Shown piece by piece: positions 36,467 to 45,540 of a stretch of DNA of 64,000 nt. Origin of the DNA: Martelella lutilitoris. GTDB lineage: Bacteria > Pseudomonadota > Alphaproteobacteria > Rhizobiales > Rhizobiaceae. Under the pieces are notes generated by a model. The model saw only the letters and a program-made list of their open reading frames with translations. It was not told the DNA's origin and searched no databases. Position 1 is the stretch's first letter; the number at the start of each line of letters is the position of its first letter. Location of the stretch: positions 1,945,501 through 2,009,500 of the forward strand of contig NZ_CP066786.1 in assembly GCF_016598595.1 (NCBI RefSeq), read 5' to 3'. The translations under genes and the position numbers were made by a program.

Positions 36467-36506
36467 CTGTCATGCCGGCGTCATCAAGACGTAATCATCC
36501 TGTCAC
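36467..36506 (+). promoter_or_regulatory. Four-unit Pho box before the phytase-like gene
   Basis: Half-sites CTGTCAT (36467), GCGTCAT (36478), ACGTAAT (36489) and CTGTCAC (36500) recur at exactly 11-bp intervals, matching CTGTCAT at 7, 5, 4 and 6 of 7 positions. The array reads in the direction of the downstream gene, 49 bp before its ATG. Confidence 0.75.
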
Positions 36507-36554
36507 GGGCATGACGCACAACCCTCCGGTATTTCAATCCCAGGAGGGAACCCC

Positions 36555-38753
36555 ATGAAACTGCGCCTTTCCGGTGCGGCGCTTACCGCCGCGCTTCTTG
36601 CATCGGCCGCCATTCCGGCATCCGCCGACCCGGTCTTCAATCGCATCGCCGTTTTCGCCGTCAACGAAAACCTTCCGGCAGACATGGACGCCGCGAGCGC
36701 CACCTCTGCGGAGATCATCACCGCGACCGAGGACGGCAACATGCTCGTCTATTCCGACAGCCCGCTTGAAGCCGTCGGTTTCATCGACATTGCCGACCCG
36801 CGCGCGCCGAAGGCCGCCGGCACCATCAAGCTTGAGGGCGAACCGACCTCGGTTGCCGTTTCCGGTGCCAAGGCCTTTGTCGGCGTCAACACCTCGGAAA
36901 GCTTCACCGCGCCCTCCGGCTTCCTCGGCGTCATCGACATCGCGTCGAAGACCCTTGAGGCGCAGTGCGACCTCGGCGGCCAGCCCGATTCGGTCGCCGT
37001 GTCTCCCGATGGCTCGATCGTGGCCGTCGCCATCGAGAACGAGCGCGACGAGGACCTGAACGACGGCGAAATTCCGCAGATGCCTGCCGGCGACCTGGTG
37101 ATCATCTCGCTGAAGGACGGTGTTGCCGATTGCGCTACGACCAAACACGTCGCCATGACCGGCTTTGAGGAACTGACCGCGCCGAGCGATCCGGAACCGG
37201 AATTCATCGACATCAACGACGAAAACGAGATCGTCGTGACAATGCAGGAAAACAACGGCATCGCCATTGTCGACGGCAATACCGGCGCGGTGAAGGCTCA
37301 CTTCTCCGCCGGCACGGTTGACCTGACGGGCATCGACACCGAGAAGGGCGGCAAGCTCGACTTTACCGGTTCGCTGAACGACGTTCCGCGCGAGCCCGAC
37401 ACCGTCAAGTGGCTCGACAATGACCGCTTCGTCATCGCCAATGAGGGCGACTACAAGGGCGGTTCGCGCGGCTTCTCGATCTTCTCCGATACCGGTGAAC
37501 TGCTGCATGAGGCCGGCGCTTCCTTCGAGCGCGCCGTAGCCTCCATCGGTCACTTCCCGGACAAGCGCGCCGGCAAGAAGGGCGTCGAGCCGGAAGGCCT
37601 GATCGTCGGCCAGTATGGCGATACCAACTACCTCTTCGTCATGTCCGAGCGCGGCTCTGTCGTCGGCGTCTACAATGACAATGTCCAGGATGCGCCCGAA
37701 CTGGTCCAGCTTCTGCCGTCCGGCATCGGACCGGAAAGCGGCGTCGCCATTCCCGCCCGCAACCTGCTGGTCACCGCCAATGAGGAAGACCTCGGCCCCG
37801 ACGGCGGCGTGCGCGCCCATGTGATGCTCTACGCCTATGAAGAGGGCGAGGCGGACTATCCGCAGATCGCTTCCGACGTCTCCCGCGATCCGCTGATCGG
37901 CTTCGGCGCGCTCTCCGGTCTTGCTGCCGATCCGGCGGACGCCTCGAAGCTCTATGCGGTCAATGACAGCTTCTATTCGGGCCAGCCCTCGGTCTTCATC
38001 ATCGACGCTTCGAAAAAGCCGGCGCTGATCACCGACGCGATCCGCGTGACCCGCAATGGCGAGCCTGCCGAAAAGCTCGACCTCGAGGGCGTAGCCGTCG
38101 ACGGCAATGGCGGCTTCTGGCTGGCGTCTGAAGGCAATCCCGACAAGGACGTGCCGCACGCCGTTCTCCACATCGACGGCACAGGCGAGATCACCGAAAC
38201 CATCGACCTGCCGGAGGAACTCCTTGCCAACCAGACGCGCTTCGGCATGGAAGGCATCACCACGGTGGGCGAGGGCGATGATCTGACGCTGTGGATGGCC
38301 GTGCAGCGCGAATGGGCCGATGACGCCAAGGGCTTCGTCAAGCTTCTGGCCTATACGCCGGCAACAGGCGCGTGGGGCGCGGTCTCCTATCCGCTGGAAA
38401 CGCCGGAAAAGGGCTGGATGGGCCTTTCGGAAATCACAGCCAATGGCGAGAACGTCTATATCGTCGAGCGTGACAACCAGATCGGCGCGGCCGCAAAGGT
38501 CAAGAAGCTGTTCAAGGTATCGCTTGCCGACATGAAGCCGGCCGCGATCGGCTCGGAGCTTCCCGTTGTCGAAAAGCAGGAAGTCGTCGACCTTCTGCCG
38601 CTGATGAAGTCGGCCACCAACGGCTATGTCGTCGACAAGATCGAGGGCTTCACCATCGCTGCCGACGGCACGGCCTATGCCGTGACCGACAATGACGGCG
38701 TGGATGACAGCTCCGGCGAGACGCTGTTCTTCACGGTTCCGATGAAGATGTAA
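36555..38753 (+). CDS. Secreted phytase-like / beta-propeller phosphoesterase-family protein
   Basis: 732 residues with a Sec signal peptide (MKLRLSGAALTAALLASAAIPASA-D). Residues about 28-420 form an acidic beta-propeller of the choice-of-anchor type, with repeated blades such as VGFIDIADPRAPKAAGTIKLEGEPTSVAVSG and LGGQPDSVAVSPDGSIVAVAIENERDED. Residues about 450-700 match the esterase-like activity of phytase domain: ALSGLAADPADASKLYAVNDSFYSGQPSVFIID, DLEGVAVDGNGGFWLASEG and RFGMEGITTV. It is probably periplasmic or extracellular and hydrolyses organic phosphate. The Pho box upstream supports phosphate scavenging. The precise substrate is unknown. GGAGGGAA precedes the ATG. Confidence 0.85.
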   Translation: MKLRLSGAALTAALLASAAIPASADPVFNRIAVFAVNENLPADMDAASATSAEIITATEDGNMLVYSDSPLEAVGFIDIADPRAPKAAGTIKLEGEPTSVAVSGAKAFVGVNTSESFTAPSGFLGVIDIASKTLEAQCDLGGQPDSVAVSPDGSIVAVAIENERDEDLNDGEIPQMPAGDLVIISLKDGVADCATTKHVAMTGFEELTAPSDPEPEFIDINDENEIVVTMQENNGIAIVDGNTGAVKAHFSAGTVDLTGIDTEKGGKLDFTGSLNDVPREPDTVKWLDNDRFVIANEGDYKGGSRGFSIFSDTGELLHEAGASFERAVASIGHFPDKRAGKKGVEPEGLIVGQYGDTNYLFVMSERGSVVGVYNDNVQDAPELVQLLPSGIGPESGVAIPARNLLVTANEEDLGPDGGVRAHVMLYAYEEGEADYPQIASDVSRDPLIGFGALSGLAADPADASKLYAVNDSFYSGQPSVFIIDASKKPALITDAIRVTRNGEPAEKLDLEGVAVDGNGGFWLASEGNPDKDVPHAVLHIDGTGEITETIDLPEELLANQTRFGMEGITTVGEGDDLTLWMAVQREWADDAKGFVKLLAYTPATGAWGAVSYPLETPEKGWMGLSEITANGENVYIVERDNQIGAAAKVKKLFKVSLADMKPAAIGSELPVVEKQEVVDLLPLMKSATNGYVVDKIEGFTIAADGTAYAVTDNDGVDDSSGETLFFTVPMKM

Positions 38754-38790
38754 CGAGACGAGGCCGGCGATAGGCCCGTTCCTGAAAAGA

Positions 38791-38824
38791 GAGGCCGCGG
38801 CGCGAAGGCGCTGCGGCCTTTTCC
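38791..38824. terminator. Bidirectional terminator between the phytase-like gene and mazG
   Basis: The long stem AGGCCGCGGCGC / GCGCTGCGGCCT (one G-U pair, GAAG loop) has TTTT on the plus side. On the minus side the stem is followed by CTCTTTTC. It serves two convergent genes. Confidence 0.9.
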
Positions 38825-38832
38825 GTTCCGAC

Positions 38833-39696
38833 CTACTTCAGCCTGCGTTCGATCGCCTTGGCATCCTGCCAGAGCGCTTCCATGCGCTCCAGCGTCGCGG
38901 CGTCGAGACTTTCGCCGTTTTTCTCAAGAGACCGCTCTATATGATTGAACCGAAGCCTGAATTTCGTGTTGGTGCCGCGCAGCGCCTGTTCGGGGTCGGT
39001 CTTGGCGTGGCGACCGAGATTGACGGCGGCGAAGATGAGATCGCCGAGTTCGTCAGCGATCTTTGCCTGATCGCCACTGGTCAATGCCTGACGCAGCTCG
39101 CCGATTTCCTCCTCGAACTTGTCGAGGATCGGCTCGGGTTCCGACCAGTCGAAACCGATGCGGGCGGCCTGTTCCTGCAGCTTCAGCGCTTCCGTCAGAG
39201 CCGGGAAGCTGCGCTGGACATTGCCGAGATGGCCCGCCTTGAAATCTTCGGTGACGCCGGCCTTTGCGCGCCGTGCTGCACGATCGGCCTTTTCCTGCCG
39301 TTTGATTTCGTCCCACTGGATCTTCACCGTCTCGGGCGTATCCGCGTCGTTGCGGGCGAAGACATGCGGGTGGCGGCGGATCATTTTCGCGGTGACCGCA
39401 TGCACGACATCGCCGAAGGCAAAAAGGCCGTCCTCCTCGGCCATGCGGGCGTGGTACACGACCTGCAGCAGGAGATCGCCGAGTTCGTCGCACAGATCGT
39501 CGAAATCCTTCCGCTCGATCGCGTCGGCCACCTCATAGGCTTCCTCGATCGTGTAGGGCTTGATGGTTTCGAAGTTCTGCTTGATGTCCCAGGGGCAGCC
39601 GCTATCCGGATCACGAAGGGCTGCCATGATGTCGATAAGGCGGGCGATGTCGCGGGAAGGCTCCAATGGAATGCTCCGTTGCGTCGGAAATGTCAT
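38833..39696 (-). CDS. mazG: Nucleoside triphosphate pyrophosphohydrolase MazG
   Basis: 287 residues with two MazG modules. The first contains LRDPDSGCPWDIKQNFETIKPYTIEEAYEVADAIE and DLCDELGDLLLQVVYHARMAEE, the metal-binding ExxE-12-28-ExxD pattern. The second contains FEEEIGELRQAL and IADELGDLIFAAVNLGRH. It hydrolyses (d)NTPs to monophosphates and pyrophosphate, cleaning the nucleotide pool. Its ATG overlaps the stop of the upstream deaminase gene (ATGA), implying translational coupling. Confidence 0.96.
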   Translation of the reverse strand: MTFPTQRSIPLEPSRDIARLIDIMAALRDPDSGCPWDIKQNFETIKPYTIEEAYEVADAIERKDFDDLCDELGDLLLQVVYHARMAEEDGLFAFGDVVHAVTAKMIRRHPHVFARNDADTPETVKIQWDEIKRQEKADRAARRAKAGVTEDFKAGHLGNVQRSFPALTEALKLQEQAARIGFDWSEPEPILDKFEEEIGELRQALTSGDQAKIADELGDLIFAAVNLGRHAKTDPEQALRGTNTKFRLRFNHIERSLEKNGESLDAATLERMEALWQDAKAIERRLK

Positions 39697-40280
39697 CCAA
39701 GCGGGATGCTGGTCTCGCCCTTATGCGACTGGTAGGTCTCGGACGCAAGCGCATAGCTCGCCTTGATTCTCTCGATCCGGGCCAGGAAACGGCTGCTCTC
39801 CGGTTCTTCCGCAGCATTGGCCATGTCCACGATCGAACGCGCTTCAAAGAAAGCATTGTGCCGCCGGTAGCCGCCGGGCTCGAGCCCGTAGAGCTCCTTC
39901 ATGATCTTCAGGTCATGGGGAATGCCGAAGCTGTCGCGCGAATCCTCGTGGCTGAAGAAATAGAAATAATTGTCGAACCCGGCCCAGGTGATCGCCGACA
40001 TGCACATGGTGCAGGGTTCATGGGTGGAGAGGAACAGAAGCTCCTTCGTGTCGGGTTTCACCGGCAATTCGTAAAACTGCTTCAGCGTGTGCACCTCGCC
40101 GTGCCAGAGGGGGTTAGCCGTCTCGTCGTTGGTGCCGGCGATGACGAGAGAGAGATCGGATTTCCGCAAAATGGCGGCGCCGAAAACCTTGTTGCCGGCT
40201 TCGACCCCCTTCGAAGTGAGGGGCAGGATATCCTGTTCGATGACGTTAAGCAGGCGTTCGGCCAAAAGCGCATCATTCAT
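39693..40280 (-). CDS. Nucleoside/base deaminase-like protein (CDA fold)
   Basis: 195 residues. Zinc-ligand motifs of the cytidine deaminase superfamily are present: WHGEVHTL (HxE with the proton-shuttle Glu) and HEPCTMCMSAITWAG (PCxxC). The order and spacing resemble TadA/guanine-deaminase-type proteins. The chain has an unusually long C-terminal helical extension (about residues 130-195, SRFLARIERIKASYALASETYQSHK). The substrate is unknown. Coupling to mazG through a 4-bp overlap suggests a role in nucleotide-pool hygiene. It is divergent from cysG. Confidence 0.85.
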   Translation of the reverse strand: MNDALLAERLLNVIEQDILPLTSKGVEAGNKVFGAAILRKSDLSLVIAGTNDETANPLWHGEVHTLKQFYELPVKPDTKELLFLSTHEPCTMCMSAITWAGFDNYFYFFSHEDSRDSFGIPHDLKIMKELYGLEPGGYRRHNAFFEARSIVDMANAAEEPESSRFLARIERIKASYALASETYQSHKGETSIPLG

Positions 40281-40498
40281 GCATGTTCCCCTTGCTCGCA
40301 GGCTCTTTTGCGCCCTCAGTTAAGGGGGCAGTCATTTCGCGCGCAAGGGATGAGATGCCCGCGAAGGCCAAATTTGCTGTGCCGATGCCGGAATTGAGGA
40401 ATGAAATGTTCTCCGGCGCATCGTCGCGCATTTTCGTTTCTTCAAGCGCGGGCCAACGCAGTTCATCATTCCGGTATCAATGGAAGGACTGCTCGAAG

Positions 40499-41950
40499 AT
40501 GGTCGCTAACGAAGAATTGCTGTCGGCGTTTCCGGCATTTTTCCGGGTTGAGGGCCGCAAGGTCGCAATTTTCGGCTCCGGTGCGGAGGCTTACGCCAAG
40601 GCGCGGCTAATGGCGAAGACCAGTGCCGAGATTGCCGCCTATGGCGAAAACCCGGACGAGGACTACCGCGCCTTTCTGGTCGCTCATGGCGCGCGCCTGG
40701 TCGAAGCGCCGTTTGCCGCCGAGCAGCTTGACAGCGCGGTGCTTGCCTTCGCGGCGACCGGCGAGCCGGAGCAGGATCACCTGATCGCCGGCTGCGCCCG
40801 TGCGCTTTCCGTTCCGGTCAATGCCGTCGACCAGAAGGAAGACTGCGATTTCTATACGCCCGCCCTTGTTACCCGTCCGCCGGTGGCTGTCGCCATCGGC
40901 ACGGAAGGGGCGGGGCCGGTGCTGGCGCAGATGATCCGCGCCCAGATCGACACGATGCTGCCGCGCTCGCTCGGGCCGCTGGCGCGGCTTGCCGCCAATC
41001 TGCGCGACAAGGTGGATGCCAGCATCCCGCGCGGGGCCGCGCGACGGGCTTTCTGGTCGCGCTTCTTCAACGGCTCGGTCGCAGGTGCCGTCGAAAAGGG
41101 GCGTCTTCTGGAAGCTGAATGCCTGGCCGATGAGATCATCTCCGACGGCTCCGCCGTGTCGGGCCATGTCGCGCTTGTCGGCGCGGGACCGGGAGCGGAG
41201 GACCTGCTGACCATCCGCGCCCACAGACTGCTGATGGAAGCCGATGTGATCGCCTACGATGCGCTGGTGCCGCAGGCCGTTGTCGATATGGGGCGTCGCG
41301 ACGCGGAGCGCATCTCTGTCGGCAAGCGCAAGAACTGCCATTCGAAGTCGCAGAATGAAATCAATGACCTGCTGGTGAAACTTGCCAAGGAAGGCAAGCG
41401 CGTCGTGCGCCTGAAATCCGGCGATCCGCTGATCTTCGGCCGGGCCGGCGAGGAAATGGCCGCGCTCAGGACTGCCGGCGTTTCCTATGAAGTGGTGCCC
41501 GGCATCACCTCCGCTTCCGCCGCCGCCGCCGACTTCGGCCTGCCGATGACGTTGCGCGGCGTTGCCTCCACACTGGTTTTTACGACCGGCCACGACCTTA
41601 ATGGCGACACCTTGCCGGACTGGGCCGCGCTTGCGGTCCGGGGTGCCACCATTGCCGTCTATATGGGCCGTTCCGTCGCCGCAAAGCTCGGCGCCCGGTT
41701 GCAGGAAGCGGGCGTTTCCGCCGACACCACGATCGCCGTCGTCGAGAATGCGAGCCGCAAGAACCGCCGGCTGTTCCACGGCGTCCTTTCCGAGCTGCCG
41801 CAGCTTGAAGCGCGCGAGGACCTGACGGGGCCGGTCATGGTGATCATCGGCGATGCGGTTGCCGGCGCCAGTCTTGAGAATTCGAGCGCGCTCGCGTTCA
41901 ACAACAATCTTGTCGAAGAGAAATTCACGGGAGCCCTCCATGTCCGCTAA
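40499..41950 (+). CDS. cysG: Siroheme synthase (multifunctional CysG)
   Basis: 483 residues from ATG 40499 (MVANEELLSAFPAFF), with GGAAGGA 10 bp upstream. The N-terminal about 200 residues are the precorrin-2 dehydrogenase/sirohydrochlorin ferrochelatase part (VAIFGSGAEAYAKARLM, VNAVDQKEDCDFYTPALV). The C-terminal part, from about 215, is uroporphyrinogen-III C-methyltransferase: VALVGAGPGAEDLLTIRAHRLLMEADVIAYDALV, RLKSGDPLIFGRAGEE and VVPGITSASAAAADFGLPMTLRG. It makes siroheme for the sulfite reductase encoded two genes downstream. The next gene overlaps its stop by 11 bp. Confidence 0.96.
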   Translation: MVANEELLSAFPAFFRVEGRKVAIFGSGAEAYAKARLMAKTSAEIAAYGENPDEDYRAFLVAHGARLVEAPFAAEQLDSAVLAFAATGEPEQDHLIAGCARALSVPVNAVDQKEDCDFYTPALVTRPPVAVAIGTEGAGPVLAQMIRAQIDTMLPRSLGPLARLAANLRDKVDASIPRGAARRAFWSRFFNGSVAGAVEKGRLLEAECLADEIISDGSAVSGHVALVGAGPGAEDLLTIRAHRLLMEADVIAYDALVPQAVVDMGRRDAERISVGKRKNCHSKSQNEINDLLVKLAKEGKRVVRLKSGDPLIFGRAGEEMAALRTAGVSYEVVPGITSASAAAADFGLPMTLRGVASTLVFTTGHDLNGDTLPDWAALAVRGATIAVYMGRSVAAKLGARLQEAGVSADTTIAVVENASRKNRRLFHGVLSELPQLEAREDLTGPVMVIIGDAVAGASLENSSALAFNNNLVEEKFTGALHVR

Positions 41951-42257
41951 GGTTCTGACCGCCAACCGCCTGACCGATGGCCTTGCCGTCTGGCTCGACG
42001 CCAACGGTCGCTGGACGCGTGATCTGCAGCATGCGCTCGTCGCCCGCCATGAAGCCGCTATTGAAAGCCTGGACGAGATCGGCAAGCGCGACTTCTCCGG
42101 CAATCTGATCGTTGATGTTGCCGTGATCGACGTCGACGAGCGGCCCGATGGCCGGATCTGGCCGGTCAGGCTGCGCGAGCGCATTCGCGCCGAGGGGCCC
42201 ACGATCCCCTACGCAGCGGGCTATGCGCCCGCCAAACCCGAACATGTGGAGGCGTGA
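41940..42257 (+). CDS. DUF2849 domain protein
   Basis: 105 residues (MSAKVLTANRLTDGLAVWLDANGRW). The family is small, conserved in alphaproteobacteria and almost always found between cysG and cysI. Its function is not established. Partner context suggests a role in assembly, electron delivery or regulation of sulfite reductase. No cysteine or membrane segment is visible. It overlaps cysG by 11 bp, and cysI starts 2 bp after its stop, with the cysI ribosome site GGAGG inside it. Confidence 0.9.
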   Translation: MSAKVLTANRLTDGLAVWLDANGRWTRDLQHALVARHEAAIESLDEIGKRDFSGNLIVDVAVIDVDERPDGRIWPVRLRERIRAEGPTIPYAAGYAPAKPEHVEA

Positions 42258-42258
42258 C

Positions 42259-43914
42259 ATGTATCGCTACGACGAATTCGACCATGATTTTGTCCGGGAA
42301 CGCGTCGCGCAGTTCACCGATCAGGTTGAACGCAGGCTTTCGGGCGAAATCACCGAGGACCAGTTCAAGCCGCTGAGGCTGATGAATGGCGTCTACCTCC
42401 AGCTTCACGCCTACATGCTGCGGATCGCCGTACCCTACGGCACGATGAACGGCCGGCAGATGCGCATGCTTGCCCATATCGCGCGCAAATATGACCGGGG
42501 CTACGGCCACTTCACCACGCGGCAGAACATCCAGTTCAACTGGCCGAGGCTCGAAGACATTCCGGCAATCCTGAGCGACCTCGCCGAAGTCGAGATGCAC
42601 GCGATCCAGACGTCCGGCAATTGCATCCGCAATGTCACCGCCGACCATTTTTCCGGCGCTGCGGCCGACGAGGTTGCCGATCCGCGTCCCTATGCGGAAA
42701 TCCTCAGGCAATGGTCGTCGCTGCATCCGGAATTCTCCTTCCTGCCGCGCAAGTTCAAGATCGCCGTGACGGGGGCCGAGCGCGACCGCGCGGCAATCCA
42801 GGTCCATGACATCGGCCTGCACCTGAAGAGGAACGATGCCGGCGAACTTGGCTTTGCCGTCTATGTCGGTGGCGGGCAGGGGCGCACGCCGATGATTGCC
42901 AAGAAGGTGCGCGATTTCCTGCCTGAGGCCGACCTTCTGGCCTATGCGACGGCGATCCTGCGCGTCTACAATCTCAACGGCCGCCGCGACAACAAGTACA
43001 AGGCGCGAATCAAGATCCTGGTCCACGAGACCGGCCTTGAGGAGCTGAAGGCGGATATCGAGCGCGAGTTCGAGGCGCTGAAGGACGGCGAACTGACGCT
43101 GCCCGATGGCGATATTGATGCGATCCGTCGCTATTTCGCGCTTCCCGAACTTCCGGCCCGCGAGCGTGATCGCTTCGATACGGCCGACAGCGGCTATCTC
43201 GACTGGCTGACCCGCAACACCGCCGCCCACAAGCGCGATGACTACGCCATGGTCACCATCTCGCTGAAACCCATCGGCGGCATTCCGGGGGATGCGACGG
43301 ACATGCAGATGGAAGCCGTCGCCGATATCGCCGAGCGCTACGGTTTCGATGAAATCCGGGTCAGCCACGAGCAGAACCTCGTTCTGCCGCATGTCGCACG
43401 GGCCGATCTTCAGGCCGTCTATGCGGCGCTGAAGGAGGCGGGCCTTGAGACCGGCAATGCCGGACTGATCACCGATATCATCGCCTGTCCCGGGCTCGAC
43501 TATTGCGCGCTCGCCAATGCCCGCTCCATTCCGCTGGCCCAGCAGCTTTCGGAGCGTTTCGGCGATCCGGCGCGCCAGGCGGAGATCGGCGACCTGAAGA
43601 TCAAGATTTCCGGTTGCATCAATGCCTGCGGCCATCACCATGTCGGCCATATTGGCCTTCTGGGCGTGGAGAAGAAGGGCGCGGAACTCTACCAGATCAC
43701 GCTGGGCGGTTCGGCGGATGAAAACACCTCGATCGGCGAGATCGTCGGGCGCGGCTTCGAGCCGGAAAAGGTGACCGATGCGGTGGAAACCATCGTCGAC
43801 ACCTATCTGCACCTGCGCACGGATCGCTCCGAGACCTTTATCGAAGCCTATCGCAGGCTCGGCGCACAGCCCTTCAAGGACGCGCTTTATCCCGAAAAAG
43901 CCAGGGCCGCCTGA
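42259..43914 (+). CDS. cysI: Assimilatory sulfite reductase hemoprotein subunit
   Basis: 551 residues with two ferredoxin-like/nitrite-sulfite reductase repeats. YGHFTTRQNIQFNWPRLEDIP and QTSGNCIRNVTADHFSG are the siroheme-binding segments of the first half. The 4Fe-4S/siroheme ligands are in CPGLDYCALA and SGCINACGHHHVGHIG (Cys-x5-Cys and Cys-x3-Cys). It reduces sulfite to sulfide using six electrons. No cysJ flavoprotein is present, so electrons probably come from ferredoxin or the nearby Fpr. Confidence 0.95.
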   Translation: MYRYDEFDHDFVRERVAQFTDQVERRLSGEITEDQFKPLRLMNGVYLQLHAYMLRIAVPYGTMNGRQMRMLAHIARKYDRGYGHFTTRQNIQFNWPRLEDIPAILSDLAEVEMHAIQTSGNCIRNVTADHFSGAAADEVADPRPYAEILRQWSSLHPEFSFLPRKFKIAVTGAERDRAAIQVHDIGLHLKRNDAGELGFAVYVGGGQGRTPMIAKKVRDFLPEADLLAYATAILRVYNLNGRRDNKYKARIKILVHETGLEELKADIEREFEALKDGELTLPDGDIDAIRRYFALPELPARERDRFDTADSGYLDWLTRNTAAHKRDDYAMVTISLKPIGGIPGDATDMQMEAVADIAERYGFDEIRVSHEQNLVLPHVARADLQAVYAALKEAGLETGNAGLITDIIACPGLDYCALANARSIPLAQQLSERFGDPARQAEIGDLKIKISGCINACGHHHVGHIGLLGVEKKGAELYQITLGGSADENTSIGEIVGRGFEPEKVTDAVETIVDTYLHLRTDRSETFIEAYRRLGAQPFKDALYPEKARAA

Positions 43915-43924
43915 GGAGAGAACA

Positions 43925-44428
43925 ATGACAATGATCTGGAGAGAGACAGGCTTCGTCGAGAATGATCCCTGGGTGGTCGAAACCGAGGAGCGCAAGGCCG
44001 GGGAAGGCGAGCGGAGACTGGTTCCTCTTGCCGAACTGCTTGAGAACGGGTTTGATGGCAATGAAGGCCTTGGCGTTGTGCTCAGTCCTTTCGACGATCC
44101 GGCGAAACTGGAGCCTTGGCTCGATCGTATCGAGATCGTCGCGCTGACCTTCAATGCATTCAGCGACGGCCGGGCCTTCTCGCAGGCAACCTTGCTGCGC
44201 GAGCGGTTGGGCTATCGCGGAGAGCTTCGCGCCGTGGGTGACGTTCTGATCGATCCGCTGGTGCTGATGCTGCGATGCGGCTTCGACAGTTTCGCGGTCG
44301 AGAACAAGACGGCGATCAGTCGGCTCAGCGCAGGACGCCTTCCGTCCGTCAACCGTCACTACCAGCCCTCTGCCCGCAACACAGCCGTTCCGGGCGGCTA
44401 CAGCTGGCGCCGGACGGCCAAAATATGA
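43925..44428 (+). CDS. DUF934 domain protein of the sulfite reductase operon
   Basis: 167 residues (MTMIWRETGFVENDPW). It contains GNEGLGVVLSPFDDPAKLEPWLDRIEIVALTFNAFSDGRAFSQATLLRERLGYRGELRAVGDVLIDPLVLMLRCGFDSF, the DUF934 core found in cys operons of alpha- and gammaproteobacteria. Its role is undefined, with oxidoreductase accessory proposed from context only. It starts 10 bp after cysI. No cysH follows in this window, where it often sits. Confidence 0.9.
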   Translation: MTMIWRETGFVENDPWVVETEERKAGEGERRLVPLAELLENGFDGNEGLGVVLSPFDDPAKLEPWLDRIEIVALTFNAFSDGRAFSQATLLRERLGYRGELRAVGDVLIDPLVLMLRCGFDSFAVENKTAISRLSAGRLPSVNRHYQPSARNTAVPGGYSWRRTAKI

Positions 44429-44573
44429 CCAGTTGAGGCAGGTTTTTTAGCATATCCGCCTTTGCAATCTTTCGCCGAGGGTATTATTTGAGCCCGTAGA
44501 CAGTCGCCAATGCGCGGAATTTTGATTGCGCCGGTCCCATTCCGGCGTGCAGCAGACAGGACGAGACGTCGAC

Positions 44574-45386
44574 ATGAATGTGCAAGCCACGACCGAGGAA
44601 TTTGCCGCGACACTGCCCGCCGGAGTCTACGGCGAGAAGGTGCTGAGCGTTCAGCATTATACCGACCGTCTGTTCCGCTTCACCATGACGCGGCCCGACG
44701 GCTTCCGTTTCCGCTCCGGCGAATTCGCGATGATCGGGCTGATGGTCGACGGCAAGCCGATCTACCGCGCCTATTCGATCGCGAGCCCTTCCTGGGCCGA
44801 GGAACTGGAGTTCTTCTCGATCAAGGTGCCCGGCGGCCCGCTGACCCAGCATTTGCAGAACATCCAGGAAGGCGACATCGTGCTGATGCGCAAGAAGCCG
44901 ACAGGCACGCTGGTGCTCGATGCGCTGACGCCGGCGAAGCGCCTCTACATGTTCTCCACGGGCACCGGGATCGCGCCCTTTGCCAGCCTGATCCGCGAAC
45001 CGGAAACCTACGAGAAGTTCGACGAGGTGATCCTGACCCACACCTGCCGGGAGGTAGCCGAACTGCAATATGGCTTCGATCTCCTCAGCGAAATTCACAA
45101 TGACGAACTCCTGAGCGAGGTCGTCGGCGACAAGCTGACGCATTATGCCAGCGTGACGCGCGAACCCTTCGAGCGCACCGGCCGGATCACCGACCTGATC
45201 TCGAGCGGCAAGCTTTTCGACGATCTCGGCCTGCCGCCGCTGAACCCGGAAACGGACCGCGGCATGATCTGCGGTTCGGCGGCGATGCTGAAGGACACGA
45301 AGGCGCTTCTGGAGGCGGCGGGCATGGACGAGGGCGCCAATAACAAGCCGTCCGAATTCGTCATCGAACGGGCCTTCGTCGGCTGA
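44574..45386 (+). CDS. fpr: Ferredoxin--NADP reductase
   Basis: 270 residues from ATG 44574 (MNVQATTEEFAATL). The FAD domain has RFRSGEFAMIGL and the FAD-binding RAYSIASPSW (RxYS). The NADP domain has FSTGTGIAPFASLIREPETYEKFDEVILTHTCREVAELQYG and MICGSAAMLKD. The C-terminus EFVIERAFVG lacks the plant-type Tyr and fits the bacterial Fpr subclass. It exchanges electrons between NADPH and ferredoxin or flavodoxin, plausibly for CysI and oxidative-stress repair. It is 145 bp from the DUF934 gene and may have its own promoter. Confidence 0.94.
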   Translation: MNVQATTEEFAATLPAGVYGEKVLSVQHYTDRLFRFTMTRPDGFRFRSGEFAMIGLMVDGKPIYRAYSIASPSWAEELEFFSIKVPGGPLTQHLQNIQEGDIVLMRKKPTGTLVLDALTPAKRLYMFSTGTGIAPFASLIREPETYEKFDEVILTHTCREVAELQYGFDLLSEIHNDELLSEVVGDKLTHYASVTREPFERTGRITDLISSGKLFDDLGLPPLNPETDRGMICGSAAMLKDTKALLEAAGMDEGANNKPSEFVIERAFVG

Positions 45387-45446
45387 GCGCCCGTCGCCGC
45401 AAAGTCCGCAGAAGCCGGCCCTGTTCCCGCTTCCTCGCAAATTGTC

Positions 45447-45475
45447 GCGCCCGCCATGAAAATGGCGGGCGCTTT
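45447..45475 (+). terminator. fpr terminator
   Basis: A perfect 11-bp stem GCGCCCGCCAT / ATGGCGGGCGC with a GAAA tetraloop is followed by TTTAGTCTT. Confidence 0.88.
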
Positions 45476-45540
45476 AGTCTTGGTTAAGGTTGACGGGCTA
45501 CAGTCAGGATCAGTGTACTGCGTAAATTCCGGACAGCCTC

